A stretch of DNA of 7,420 nucleotides from an uncultured Actinomycetes bacterium (GTDB taxonomy: Bacteria > Actinomycetota > Actinomycetes > Nanopelagicales > Nanopelagicaceae): positions 1 to 7,420 of the forward strand of contig CAIUAO010000002.1 of assembly GCA_903897155.1 (NCBI GenBank). Reading direction: 5' to 3'. Every line of letters starts with the position of its first letter. The stretch's first letter is position 1. A program made the translations under genes and the position numbers. Below the pieces are notes generated by a model. It saw only the letters and a program-made list of their open reading frames with translations. It was not told the DNA's origin and did no database searches. Shown one piece after another: positions 1-5,747 of this stretch.

Positions 1-687
1 GAGGAGGGTTCACTGGTCGTGCAGGTTGATGCGCCGGCAGATCATCAAGATTCTCTCCACCGTGCTGGCCGTACCGCTCGCGCAGGTGCAACCGGAACAG
101 TTGTCACACTTGCTAATCAAAAGAAGAAGAAGGCTGTATTTGGAATTACAAATCGCGCAGCTGTGAAACTTATTGAAAATCAAGTTCGCCCAGGAGATCA
201 AGAGCTTGTGAAAATTACAGGTGCACAGAAGCCTTCTGGTATTCCAATTGCTGCTGAACCAGAAAAACCAAGCCGTAACGATCGTAAGCCAGGAAGCCGT
301 AATCGTGGTCCAAAGCGCGAAGGTGAATTCAAAAAGCGCCGCGAAGGCGGAGGACGCTTTGCTAAATCTGATTTCAAAAAAGAATTTAAGAAAGAAGCTC
401 CGGCAAGTGATCGTTATTCACGGCCTGGTAGAGCTGATCAAAGTGAGCGTCCTGCTCGTTCTGAACGACCAAATAGATTTGAAAAGTCAGATAGAAGTGA
501 CAGAAGTGCCCGTCCAGAGAGAAGCGCAAGGCCTGCAAAGAAGCAACCTCGAATGCCTATTGAAAAGCGTAAAGCTCTCGATGAAAAAAGAGGAGCCTCA
601 GGTCGTCCAGCATTTAAGAAAACGGCTGGAAAGAAAAAATTTACGGGCAAGAAGTTTGATGGCCCAAGGAAACCTAAGAAAGCTTAA
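1..687 (+). CDS. DEAD-box RNA helicase, C-terminal part (5' end outside window)
   Basis: The reading frame is open from the first base, so the 228 residues seen are the end of a longer protein; the GTG at base 19 is not its start. Visible residues 20-29 read HRAGRTARAG, which is motif VI of superfamily 2 DEAD-box helicases (arginine fingers for ATP hydrolysis). The preceding VVQVDAPADHQDSL matches the strand before motif VI in actinobacterial members. The helicase core ends near residue 60. After that comes about 150 residues of low-complexity tail very rich in Lys, Arg, Ser, Pro, Glu and Asp, with RSERP/RSDRS/RPERS-like repeats, typical of RNA-binding tails of RhlE/DeaD-like proteins acting in ribosome assembly or mRNA turnover. 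The subfamily cannot be decided without the N-terminus. The last 14 bases overlap the 3' end of the convergent ATPase gene. Confidence 0.93.
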   Translation, partial: EEGSLVVQVDAPADHQDSLHRAGRTARAGATGTVVTLANQKKKKAVFGITNRAAVKLIENQVRPGDQELVKITGAQKPSGIPIAAEPEKPSRNDRKPGSRNRGPKREGEFKKRREGGGRFAKSDFKKEFKKEAPASDRYSRPGRADQSERPARSERPNRFEKSDRSDRSARPERSARPAKKQPRMPIEKRKALDEKRGASGRPAFKKTAGKKKFTGKKFDGPRKPKKA

Positions 688-1279
688 TTTCCCGATCAAA
701 GTATTGAGCAAGGGCTTCTTGGTTATGACTAATGACCAGGATGCCCTTATCTGCTTTTTGTAGTGTTTTAATAACTTTAATAATGTTCTTGATTGATTTG
801 CTATCTTGTGCGCTAAAGGGTTCATCGAGCAAGTAATACTCAGCCCTCTGACAAAACGCTAAAGCCAAACTCACCCGTTCTTGCTCACCGCCAGAGAGCT
901 CAGTTACTTTCCGATGCATGAGCGCTCTTAAAGCCAAGGTGTCGATGATGTAATCAATGTTGGGAGCTTTTAGCTTTTTGGGAAGAAAGTTGATTACTTC
1001 CTCCACAGTGAATGCAAGAGAGAAATTACGTTTCTGTGGTGCCACAGCGCGGATGCTCGCTTGTTCTTTTATGCTCAGCTCGTCCACCTTCATTCCATTG
1101 ATCAATATCTCACCTGACTGAACTCTGAGTACTCCACCTACAAGTTGAAGTAGCGTTGTTTTGCCAACGCCATTCGGCCCGCTCAGGAGCACGGCTTCAC
1201 CGGGCTTTATGCGTGCACTTAGTGATGTAAAGATCTGGTTCTCACCCCGCTTGAATGCGATCTTTTTAATTTCAATCAT
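674..1279 (-). CDS. hmuV: ABC transporter ATP-binding protein, heme/iron-chelate type (HmuV-like), compact
   Basis: This 201-residue protein is the cytoplasmic ATPase of the importer encoded just upstream. Visible motifs in order: Walker A GPNGVGKTT (residues 34-42), Q-loop glutamine at about 82 in AVAPQKRNF, signature LSGGE (128-132), Walker B YYLLDEP (148-154), a D-loop SAQD, and H-loop His185 in VISHN. All catalytic elements are present, so it should be active. It is short: family members (HmuV, BtuD, FecE) are usually about 250-270 residues. The region between Q-loop and signature is trimmed, and the protein ends about where others continue into the G-x-V-x-x-x-G-x-P tail. The start ATG overlaps the permease stop by 8 bases (ATGATTGA), implying translational coupling. 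Its TAG stop lies inside the end of the convergent helicase gene. The ABC role is certain; the heme assignment rests on the binding protein. Confidence 0.9.
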   Translation of the reverse strand: MIEIKKIAFKRGENQIFTSLSARIKPGEAVLLSGPNGVGKTTLLQLVGGVLRVQSGEILINGMKVDELSIKEQASIRAVAPQKRNFSLAFTVEEVINFLPKKLKAPNIDYIIDTLALRALMHRKVTELSGGEQERVSLALAFCQRAEYYLLDEPFSAQDSKSIKNIIKVIKTLQKADKGILVISHNQEALAQYFDREIKLS

Positions 1280-2252
1280 GGCTCACCCACGTAGCTCTGC
1301 GGAGTTTTAGTAAGACAATGAGCACGGGCGCTCCAAGTATTGAAGTCAATAGCCCCAAAGGAATTTCATTGGGTTCAAATATCGTTCGGGCTAGTAGATC
1401 TGCAATTAAAAGTACAACTGCTCCAACAAACCCACTGAGAGACACCAGGCGCCTGTGTGCTGGTCCAATCATTAATCTAACGATATGCGGAACTAGCAAT
1501 CCAAGGAAAGCAATTGATCCAACTGCGCTCACTGAAGCACCAATAAGCAATGCAAGTGCGATTACAGCCCATAGGCGTAACCTTTTTGGATTCACACCCA
1601 AGTAATGAGATGAATGATCTCCGAGAGAATAAATATCTAGCCTTCTAGAGACAAAGAAAGCGGCAATAATTCCTGTTTCAACATAAGGGGCGATTAACCC
1701 AACTGTTGAATTGTTAAGAAGAGAAAGTGAGCCAAAATTCCAGAATGAAATCGATTGAATACCAGGTTTAGACGACATTGTTATAAGCAGCCCGGCAGCC
1801 GCCATAAGGATGGCAGAAACAGCGATACCTGTAAGCAAAAAGCCAAAGCCTTTATTGGGTGCAAGCCACTGCACGAGGAGAGCTGTTAAAAGCGCAGCAG
1901 TTACAGCAGAAACAACATTCATCCGAGTAGCAAAGCCTGCTGAACCGCTTGCAATGATTGCAATCGTTCCCAGTGTCGCGCCACTAGATAGACCAATCAA
2001 AGTTGGCTCAGCTAGCGGGTTCCGAAAAATTCCCTGTGCAATTGCACCTGCGATACCGAGTCCAGCTCCGATGATGATTGCGCCCAGCGCTCTTGGAAAA
2101 CGAACACCCCAGACTGTTTGTGCGTCAATAGAGTGCTTACCGATGAGAGACCATAAAGATTCATGAATCTGAAGAATTCCTATTTTTAATGAGAGAACAA
2201 AAAGTAGAAGCATGACAAAAATAGTTGCGATGTATATGACTTTCTTTTTCAT
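1272..2252 (-). CDS. hmuU: FecCD/BtuC-family ABC permease, probable heme importer (HmuU-like)
   Basis: A 326-residue polytopic membrane protein of normal length for the FecCD/BtuC family, forming the homodimeric channel for heme, cobalamin or ferric siderophores. An N-terminal membrane helix (residues 4-22) is followed by the family hallmark at 51-96, including RFPRALGA, GAIAQGIFRNPLAEP and LIGLSSGATLG. WNFGSL occurs at 171-176. The cytoplasmic coupling region GSIAFLGLLVPHIVR (245-259), which contacts the ATPase, is followed by a last membrane hairpin ending in LGAPVLIVLL. The ATG overlaps the stop of the binding-protein gene as ATGA (4 bases), and the stop overlaps the ATPase start, so all three genes are one coupled operon. 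No strong Shine-Dalgarno is visible before the start; reinitiation after hmuT fits. Substrate class cannot be read from the permease itself. Confidence 0.93.
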   Translation of the reverse strand: MKKKVIYIATIFVMLLLFVLSLKIGILQIHESLWSLIGKHSIDAQTVWGVRFPRALGAIIIGAGLGIAGAIAQGIFRNPLAEPTLIGLSSGATLGTIAIIASGSAGFATRMNVVSAVTAALLTALLVQWLAPNKGFGFLLTGIAVSAILMAAAGLLITMSSKPGIQSISFWNFGSLSLLNNSTVGLIAPYVETGIIAAFFVSRRLDIYSLGDHSSHYLGVNPKRLRLWAVIALALLIGASVSAVGSIAFLGLLVPHIVRLMIGPAHRRLVSLSGFVGAVVLLIADLLARTIFEPNEIPLGLLTSILGAPVLIVLLKLRRATWVSHD

Positions 2253-3151
2253 GAGCGAGCCGCCGCAATAATTAAGGGACGCAGCATTTGCGCCATTGGA
2301 ACTGTTCTGGGACCAAATGAAAGAAGAAGTGAATCATCAACGGTTACAACTCTTTTATGCTGTCCAGCAGGTGTCTGAGCGATACCAGGAAGGGCAAGCA
2401 ACCCAGAAATCCCACCAACAGAGGTGAGTCCTTTAGTCATGAGGAGAAGTACATCAGGTTGAAGTTTGATGAGCTCTTCTGAGGAGAGCGCGTTGAATGG
2501 CAATTTGAGATTTTCTGCTCCTACATCGCGAACTCCAATTGCGTTCAGCAAAGAATCGGCTCCAGAACCTTTTCCACCAATGAGATAGATAGATGCGGTG
2601 CCGCGAAGATAAAGAAAGGCAACTTTAATTCCCGTGGAGGGGCTACGAAGCGTGCCTATTTGTGAAGAAAGCAGACTTCCAGCTTTTGGTGTTCCCAGTG
2701 CGTTTGCTATTGCCATCTCTTTGCCTTTAATGCCAGATAATGAGAAAGTACTCGCGATACTTACCATTGAAATATGAGCCTGCTTAAAAGCATTCAGCGC
2801 ACTTGCCGGTGATGTATTGGAATCAACAAGTATGAGATCAGGTTTTTGCGAAAGTACTTTCTCGGTTGATACATTCATTCCTGGTGAATCGATTGGGATG
2901 CTGGCGAGTATCGGCATTGTGGAAGCGATGTCTCTGCCAACCAGAATATTTACGTATCCAAGCGCTGCAACAATCTCAGCAGATCCATTTGCTAGGGCAA
3001 CAACTCTATGAAATTTTGGTATTTCGCCTGAGTGCACAATGGGTAGTGCGACAGCAGCAGTTGAAATATTTGGTTGTGCAGCGTGCACTTGAGTGATTCC
3101 TGAGAATAAAAACGTGAGCACAAGTGACATAATCAACATTGGCTTTTTCAC
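2249..3151 (-). CDS. hmuT: Secreted class III substrate-binding protein, heme-type (HmuT-like), without lipobox
   Basis: A 300-residue extracytoplasmic binding protein of the TroA/BtuF-like class. It has a signal peptide (MKKP, hydrophobic 5-18, likely cleavage after VHA at about residue 24). The N-lobe starts at RVVALANGSAEIVAALGY (49-66). The C-lobe has SIYLIGGKGSGADSLLNAIG (187-206), LSSEELIKLQPDVLLLMTKG (222-241), SGLLALPGIAQTPAGQ (249-264) and LLLSFGPR (275-282). This C-lobe pattern is the one I associate with heme-binding HmuT proteins rather than BtuF or siderophore binders. The protein contains no cysteine, so it cannot be a lipoprotein, which is odd for a binding protein in a monoderm. 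The start is GTG with no Shine-Dalgarno; a -10-like GATAAT lies 6 bases upstream, so a leaderless mRNA is likely. It is the first gene of the operon, divergent from the small secreted pair. Binding-protein role sure; heme likely. Confidence 0.88.
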   Translation of the reverse strand: MKKPMLIMSLVLTFLFSGITQVHAAQPNISTAAVALPIVHSGEIPKFHRVVALANGSAEIVAALGYVNILVGRDIASTMPILASIPIDSPGMNVSTEKVLSQKPDLILVDSNTSPASALNAFKQAHISMVSIASTFSLSGIKGKEMAIANALGTPKAGSLLSSQIGTLRSPSTGIKVAFLYLRGTASIYLIGGKGSGADSLLNAIGVRDVGAENLKLPFNALSSEELIKLQPDVLLLMTKGLTSVGGISGLLALPGIAQTPAGQHKRVVTVDDSLLLSFGPRTVPMAQMLRPLIIAAARS

Positions 3152-3157
3152 GAGGAA

Positions 3158-3163
3158 ATTATC
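3158..3163 (-). promoter_or_regulatory. -10 element of the hmuTUV promoter, probably leaderless
   Basis: On the minus strand the hexamer GATAAT (5 of 6 matches to TATAAT), preceded by TGT, ends 6 bases before the GTG start of hmuT. That spacing would put the first transcribed base on or next to the start codon. No convincing -35 and no Shine-Dalgarno are seen. The inverted repeat at 3176-3200 covers the -35 region. Confidence 0.5.
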
Positions 3164-3175
3164 ACACTCTATTTA

Positions 3176-3200
3176 CCGACACCTGACCCCATCTTGTCGG
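3176..3200. promoter_or_regulatory. Perfect 6-bp inverted repeat in the divergent promoter region; candidate operator
   Basis: CCGACA (3176-3181) and TGTCGG (3195-3200) are exact inverted copies with 13 bases between them. Half-site centres are 19 bp apart, roughly two helical turns, so both would face the same side of the DNA. The element lies 25-49 bp upstream of the hmuT start and 35-59 bp upstream of the divergent start, a position from which a dimeric regulator could control both operons. It does not resemble a DtxR/IdeR or Fur box. A 6-bp inverted repeat can also arise by chance. Confidence 0.35.
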
Positions 3201-3222
3201 AGCACATTTTTGATCCATCTCC

Positions 3223-3228
3223 TACATT
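3223..3228 (+). promoter_or_regulatory. -10 element of the promoter for the secreted protein pair, probably leaderless
   Basis: TACATT fits the actinobacterial TANNNT -10 pattern and ends 6 bases before the GTG start at 3235. There is no Shine-Dalgarno between the hexamer and the start. The spacing matches that seen on the opposite side for hmuT and supports GTG 3235 as the true start. Confidence 0.45.
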
Positions 3229-3234
3229 TGCCTA

Positions 3235-3711
3235 GTGAGAAAAGGGATTCTATTTGCCGTGATGATTCTCGTCCTGTCCCCGGTTAATCCAGCAGAAGCA
3301 GTAACCGGAACTCATGGAGAGATTTTGAGCGTATCAAAGACAACTGCGATTGCCTCTGGTGATGTGCTTACTGTTACAGGAAAGAATTTTGATCAGTCAG
3401 TTGGAGTTTATATAGCGATGTGCAAAATTACTCCTGCATCAGTTCTTCCATCTCCTTGCGGAGGTGGAGCAGATAAGACCGGAAAACTAGGTGCTTCTTA
3501 TTGGATCTCATCAAACCCACCAAGTTATGGTCGGGGCCTGGCAATTCCATTTAAAGCACATGGCTCATTTGCAATTTCACTTAAAGTTTCACCAATGATT
3601 GGAACAGTGGATTGTCGCAAAACACCTTGCGCAGTTTATGTTCGCGCGGATCACACCCGTACCCAAGATCGAACTCATGACTTGTATGTCCCAATTTCCT
3701 TTAGTAAATAA
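3235..3711 (+). CDS. Secreted four-cysteine protein, neocarzinostatin-like fold, candidate heme-capture protein (copy A)
   Basis: A 158-residue exported protein of unassigned function. The signal peptide is MRKGILFAVMILVLSP with likely cleavage after AEA (residue 22). The mature part starts with an Ig-like beta-sandwich pattern, SGDVLTVTGKNF. It has four Cys at 63, 75, 127 and 132. GTVDCRKTPC matches the GTVDC-x4-C disulfide loop of neocarzinostatin apoprotein as I remember it, and the end (DHTRTQDRTHDLYVPISF) aligns with the last two strands of that fold. There is no lipobox, sortase motif or C-terminal membrane helix, so it should be released or held by other means. The GTG start is chosen because the signal peptide begins there and a -10 hexamer lies 6 bases upstream. 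The next gene is a paralogue 27 bases downstream. Adjacency to hmuTUV suggests, but does not prove, heme or metallophore binding. Fold resemblance is by eye. Confidence 0.82.
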   Translation: MRKGILFAVMILVLSPVNPAEAVTGTHGEILSVSKTTAIASGDVLTVTGKNFDQSVGVYIAMCKITPASVLPSPCGGGADKTGKLGASYWISSNPPSYGRGLAIPFKAHGSFAISLKVSPMIGTVDCRKTPCAVYVRADHTRTQDRTHDLYVPISFSK

Positions 3712-3738
3712 ACCGACCAAGAAGAGATGAGAAAAATA

Positions 3739-4179
3739 ATGAATAAGAAAGTTATCACCGCATTAGCAATGGGCTTAGTAATTTTCTCGGCGCCTTTTGC
3801 TCAGGCAAAAGCTGTTGTCACAGCCACACCAACTAAGAATTTGCCACAAAAGGGAGCGGTTGTGAGCTTTAAGCTTTCAAAGCTACCAGCTAAAAATGGC
3901 GTTTACATTCAAGAGTGCATGGCTCCTACAACAAAGGGCGCAGCTCCGACTGTCTGCGATTCAGATCAAACTGCACAAGCTTGGGTAAGCTCAGTTAAGG
4001 CAGACATCGCACAAGGTGCAACATCGGCTGCAGGAAAGATCACAATGAAGCCTGTTCCATATTTTTCAAAGGGTGACTGTGTTCACACAACCTGTGTATT
4101 TTTCATAACTAATGATCACAATGCAGCAGGGGATAAATCACAGGATCAAACAATCCCGTTTACTTTCTCAGCTAAATAA
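3739..4179 (+). CDS. Secreted four-cysteine protein, neocarzinostatin-like fold, paralogue of the preceding gene (copy B)
   Basis: A 146-residue exported protein with signal peptide MNKKVITALAMGLVIFSAPF and likely cleavage after AQA (residue 23). It is a diverged copy of its upstream neighbour. Shared features are GVYI-x2-C (54-60), a second Cys at 73, AWVSS, the DC-x4-C loop (113-119), and a terminal DH-x4-D-x3-D-x3-P-x2-F pattern (126-142) that aligns without gaps. Conserving all four cysteines argues for two disulfides in each copy. An alternative ATG at 3727 adds MRKI, but the purine-rich GAAGAG abuts it directly, while a GAG at 3729-3731 is 7 bases before 3739, so 3739 is preferred. It is in an operon with copy A. 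Its stop is immediately followed by the stop of the convergent TetR gene, with no bases between. Function unknown; extracellular ligand capture for the adjacent importer is inferred from context. Confidence 0.82.
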   Translation: MNKKVITALAMGLVIFSAPFAQAKAVVTATPTKNLPQKGAVVSFKLSKLPAKNGVYIQECMAPTTKGAAPTVCDSDQTAQAWVSSVKADIAQGATSAAGKITMKPVPYFSKGDCVHTTCVFFITNDHNAAGDKSQDQTIPFTFSAK

Positions 4180-4767
4180 TTAGTTAGTTGCTAGGGCTCG
4201 AAGTCCAGCGAGAGCGAATGTACTTGCTCTCTGAATTTCGAGCTCTGCGTCATTTCCAGCATCAATTCGAATACTTGCTGCGTCTGTCACGCTAGATAGA
4301 AACGCTGCCGCAGCGGCAGGATCTTTGATACCCGTTTCAACAAGTGCTTGGCGAAGTGGCGCAATCATCTTACGGTGCCCCATTGCAATTTCTTCTTTTC
4401 GAAATTCAGGAGTACTAATTGTGTTTAAAGATTTCACGAGCATGTGACGACCATCAGCAACATAGCGAAGACCTTCAGCGATCCAGTGTTCAATTTTTTC
4501 AAATGGGTCGGTAGCATCAACAATCGCAACCGCAAGCCTATTTGAGTAATAATCCAACTCTTCAAGAATCAAGTCAGCAATGAGATCAGCACTCGATGCG
4601 AAGTATTCATAGATCGAACTTCTTGCTAATCCAGCCTTCTTTGCAACCGCCGCAACGGTTACTGCCTCGGCGCCTTCTCCGAGAGCTAACTCAAGAGCTG
4701 CACTAATAAGTTGTTGACGGCGCAATTCCCTGTGTTCGACAATCGAGGGCGCTGAAATCTTAGGCAT
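4180..4767 (-). CDS. TetR/AcrR-family transcriptional regulator
   Basis: A 195-residue protein of typical TetR length. The N-terminal DNA-binding domain follows RRQQLISAALELALGEG (16-32), and the helix-turn-helix is TVAAVAKKAGLARSSIYEYF (37-56), with the family's characteristic Y-x-Y-F end. The rest is a helical ligand and dimer domain with no recognisable ligand signature. It lies 44 bp after the YdcZ-type transporter gene on the same strand, so it could be co-transcribed with it. A -10-like TACTTT 7 bases before its ATG and the absence of a Shine-Dalgarno suggest its own leaderless transcript. A dyad at 4786-4815 overlaps the -35 region and is the natural candidate for self-repression. Targets may include the transporter and LCP unit or the neighbouring secreted-protein operon, with which it converges tail to tail. 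Targets are inference only. Confidence 0.93.
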   Translation of the reverse strand: MPKISAPSIVEHRELRRQQLISAALELALGEGAEAVTVAAVAKKAGLARSSIYEYFASSADLIADLILEELDYYSNRLAVAIVDATDPFEKIEHWIAEGLRYVADGRHMLVKSLNTISTPEFRKEEIAMGHRKMIAPLRQALVETGIKDPAAAAAFLSSVTDAASIRIDAGNDAELEIQRASTFALAGLRALATN

Positions 4768-4774
4768 AAGAAGA

Positions 4775-4780
4775 AAAGTA
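4775..4780 (-). promoter_or_regulatory. -10 element of the TetR gene promoter, probably leaderless
   Basis: On the minus strand GGGATACTTT precedes the ATG; TACTTT fits TANNNT and ends 7 bases upstream. An overlapping GATACT is an alternative hexamer. The pyrimidine-rich TCTTCTT between hexamer and ATG contains no Shine-Dalgarno, so translation from a leaderless or nearly leaderless message is the simplest reading. Confidence 0.4.
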
Positions 4781-4785
4781 TCCCA

Positions 4786-4815
4786 CTAACCAAGCTGTTG
4801 AGCCAGCCCGGTTAG
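4786..4815. promoter_or_regulatory. Nested 30-bp dyad before the TetR gene: operator or RNA hairpin
   Basis: CTAACC (4786-4791) pairs with GGTTAG (4810-4815), and inside it GCTG (4794-4797) pairs with CAGC (4804-4807). The two 2-base gaps are equal, leaving a 6-base centre. In minus-strand RNA the gaps can form G-U pairs, giving a continuous 12-bp stem that includes the transporter stop codon. A U-rich stretch follows only after about 6-9 bases, so it is a poor intrinsic terminator. As DNA the symmetry fits a TetR operator over the -35 region. Either role is inference. Confidence 0.4.
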
Positions 4816-5747
4816 GCCTTCGCTCTCTTCTCTCTATTGAGTGTCAACAAGCGTGAGGAAAGCACAGCGCCCAAAGTCATCGCAGTGCCCGTCAGTAAAT
4901 AGGCTGTGACTTTGGTGTGAGCAGCGGGTGCGAGCCAATCAAGGAGTAACGCACCTATCAATTGTCCCGTAACGCTAAATAAAATCATATTAAGAATTCC
5001 AATATGTCGGACCGTAAAGGCTGAAACTGCAATATATATAACTCCAATAATTCCGCCCAGGTAAACCACAAAGTTTGTAGGAAGTGCGCCAATAGTTCCA
5101 CCACGAGCGAGATTAATCATGAGAGCGATTGTTAGAACAGTCGAGCCCATAAGGAAGTTCACAAAGGTTGTTGCAAGTGGTCTAGTTGAAACCACATTTA
5201 CTCGCCCATTTATTGCCTGCTGAAATGACACAACAACTCCAACAATGATTGCAAGCAGTATCGGCGCAAATCTGAATGTTGCGCTTTGGAGGTCTGGATA
5301 AACAGCAATTGTTACTGAAATTAAGGTAACAATCGCAGTAATTGCTCGAACAGGAGTCACCTTGTGTTTGCCAGATGGTGATAAACCGATCAGATCAACA
5401 ATCATGGACGAGATAGTTTGGCCACCAACAGCGCAGATCGTGAAGATGGCAACACCAATGATCGGGACAGTACTGCTTTGGATAGCAACAAAGAATCCTC
5501 CACCCATTCCACCGATAACCTCCCAGGGCTTTAATCTGCGGGTTCTTAGCGCTTTCCAGATATTTGCTAACCCATTTCGATCTGGTTTCCACAAAATGCA
5601 AACAATGATGACAAAGAGCCATCCAGAGAGAAATGAGATAAGTGCCGCAGCTATTCCATTATGGATGTCTTTTGAAAGCTGCCCATTAATCCTTGACTGA
5701 ACTGAGGTCAGAGATCCAATAACGAGTGCTAATAAACTATAAAACAT
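4812..5747 (-). CDS. YdcZ/DUF606-type DMT-superfamily membrane transporter, two-repeat form
   Basis: A 311-residue integral membrane protein with about ten hydrophobic segments. It is an internal duplication: SVQSRINGQLSK (15-26) with A-x5-FLSG aligns with SFQQAINGRVNV (174-185) with A-x5-FLMG, and GGQTISSMIVDLIG (108-121) aligns with a later TGQLIGALLLDWLAP. This S-x-Q-x-x-ING signature is that of the YdcZ/DUF606 family in the drug/metabolite transporter superfamily, where single- and double-domain forms exist; substrates are mostly unknown. The ATG shares one base with the stop of the upstream LCP gene (TAATG), implying coupling. A TetR gene follows after 44 bp, a common arrangement for efflux genes. 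It could export a metabolite or toxic compound, or supply something to envelope assembly given its LCP partner; the sequence does not decide. Its stop codon lies inside the 4786-4815 dyad. Confidence 0.88.
   Translation of the reverse strand: MFYSLLALVIGSLTSVQSRINGQLSKDIHNGIAAALISFLSGWLFVIIVCILWKPDRNGLANIWKALRTRRLKPWEVIGGMGGGFFVAIQSSTVPIIGVAIFTICAVGGQTISSMIVDLIGLSPSGKHKVTPVRAITAIVTLISVTIAVYPDLQSATFRFAPILLAIIVGVVVSFQQAINGRVNVVSTRPLATTFVNFLMGSTVLTIALMINLARGGTIGALPTNFVVYLGGIIGVIYIAVSAFTVRHIGILNMILFSVTGQLIGALLLDWLAPAAHTKVTAYLLTGTAMTLGAVLSSRLLTLNREKRAKA

Noticed and set aside
221..763. Open frame of 180 codons overlapping the helicase tail on the plus strand
   Set aside because: It is a shifted-frame reading of the basic repetitive tail. 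Its residues show no family pattern, and the helicase frame carries motif VI upstream.
1318..2166. Plus-strand open frames opposite the permease gene (1318-1605 and 1810-2166)
   Set aside because: They are antisense shadows; the minus-strand frame has a full FecCD family pattern along its whole length.
3176..3200. The inverted repeat as an intrinsic terminator
   Set aside because: It lies between two diverging genes, so no transcript needs ending there; the arms are only 6 bp, the loop is 13 bases and no T-run follows.
3152..3234. Possible cobalamin riboswitch for a B12-type importer
   Set aside because: The region is too short (83 bp), has no B12-box-like sequence, and the hmuT message appears to have no leader at all.
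3093..3287. Plus-strand open frame crossing the divergent control region
   Set aside because: It overlaps the start of hmuT and the signal peptide of copy A in another frame, and has no start signal or recognisable product.
4810..4817. GGTTAGGC, a match to half of a DtxR/IdeR iron box
   Set aside because: The second half of the 19-bp box is absent, and the site lies at the 3' end of the transporter gene, not at the importer promoter.
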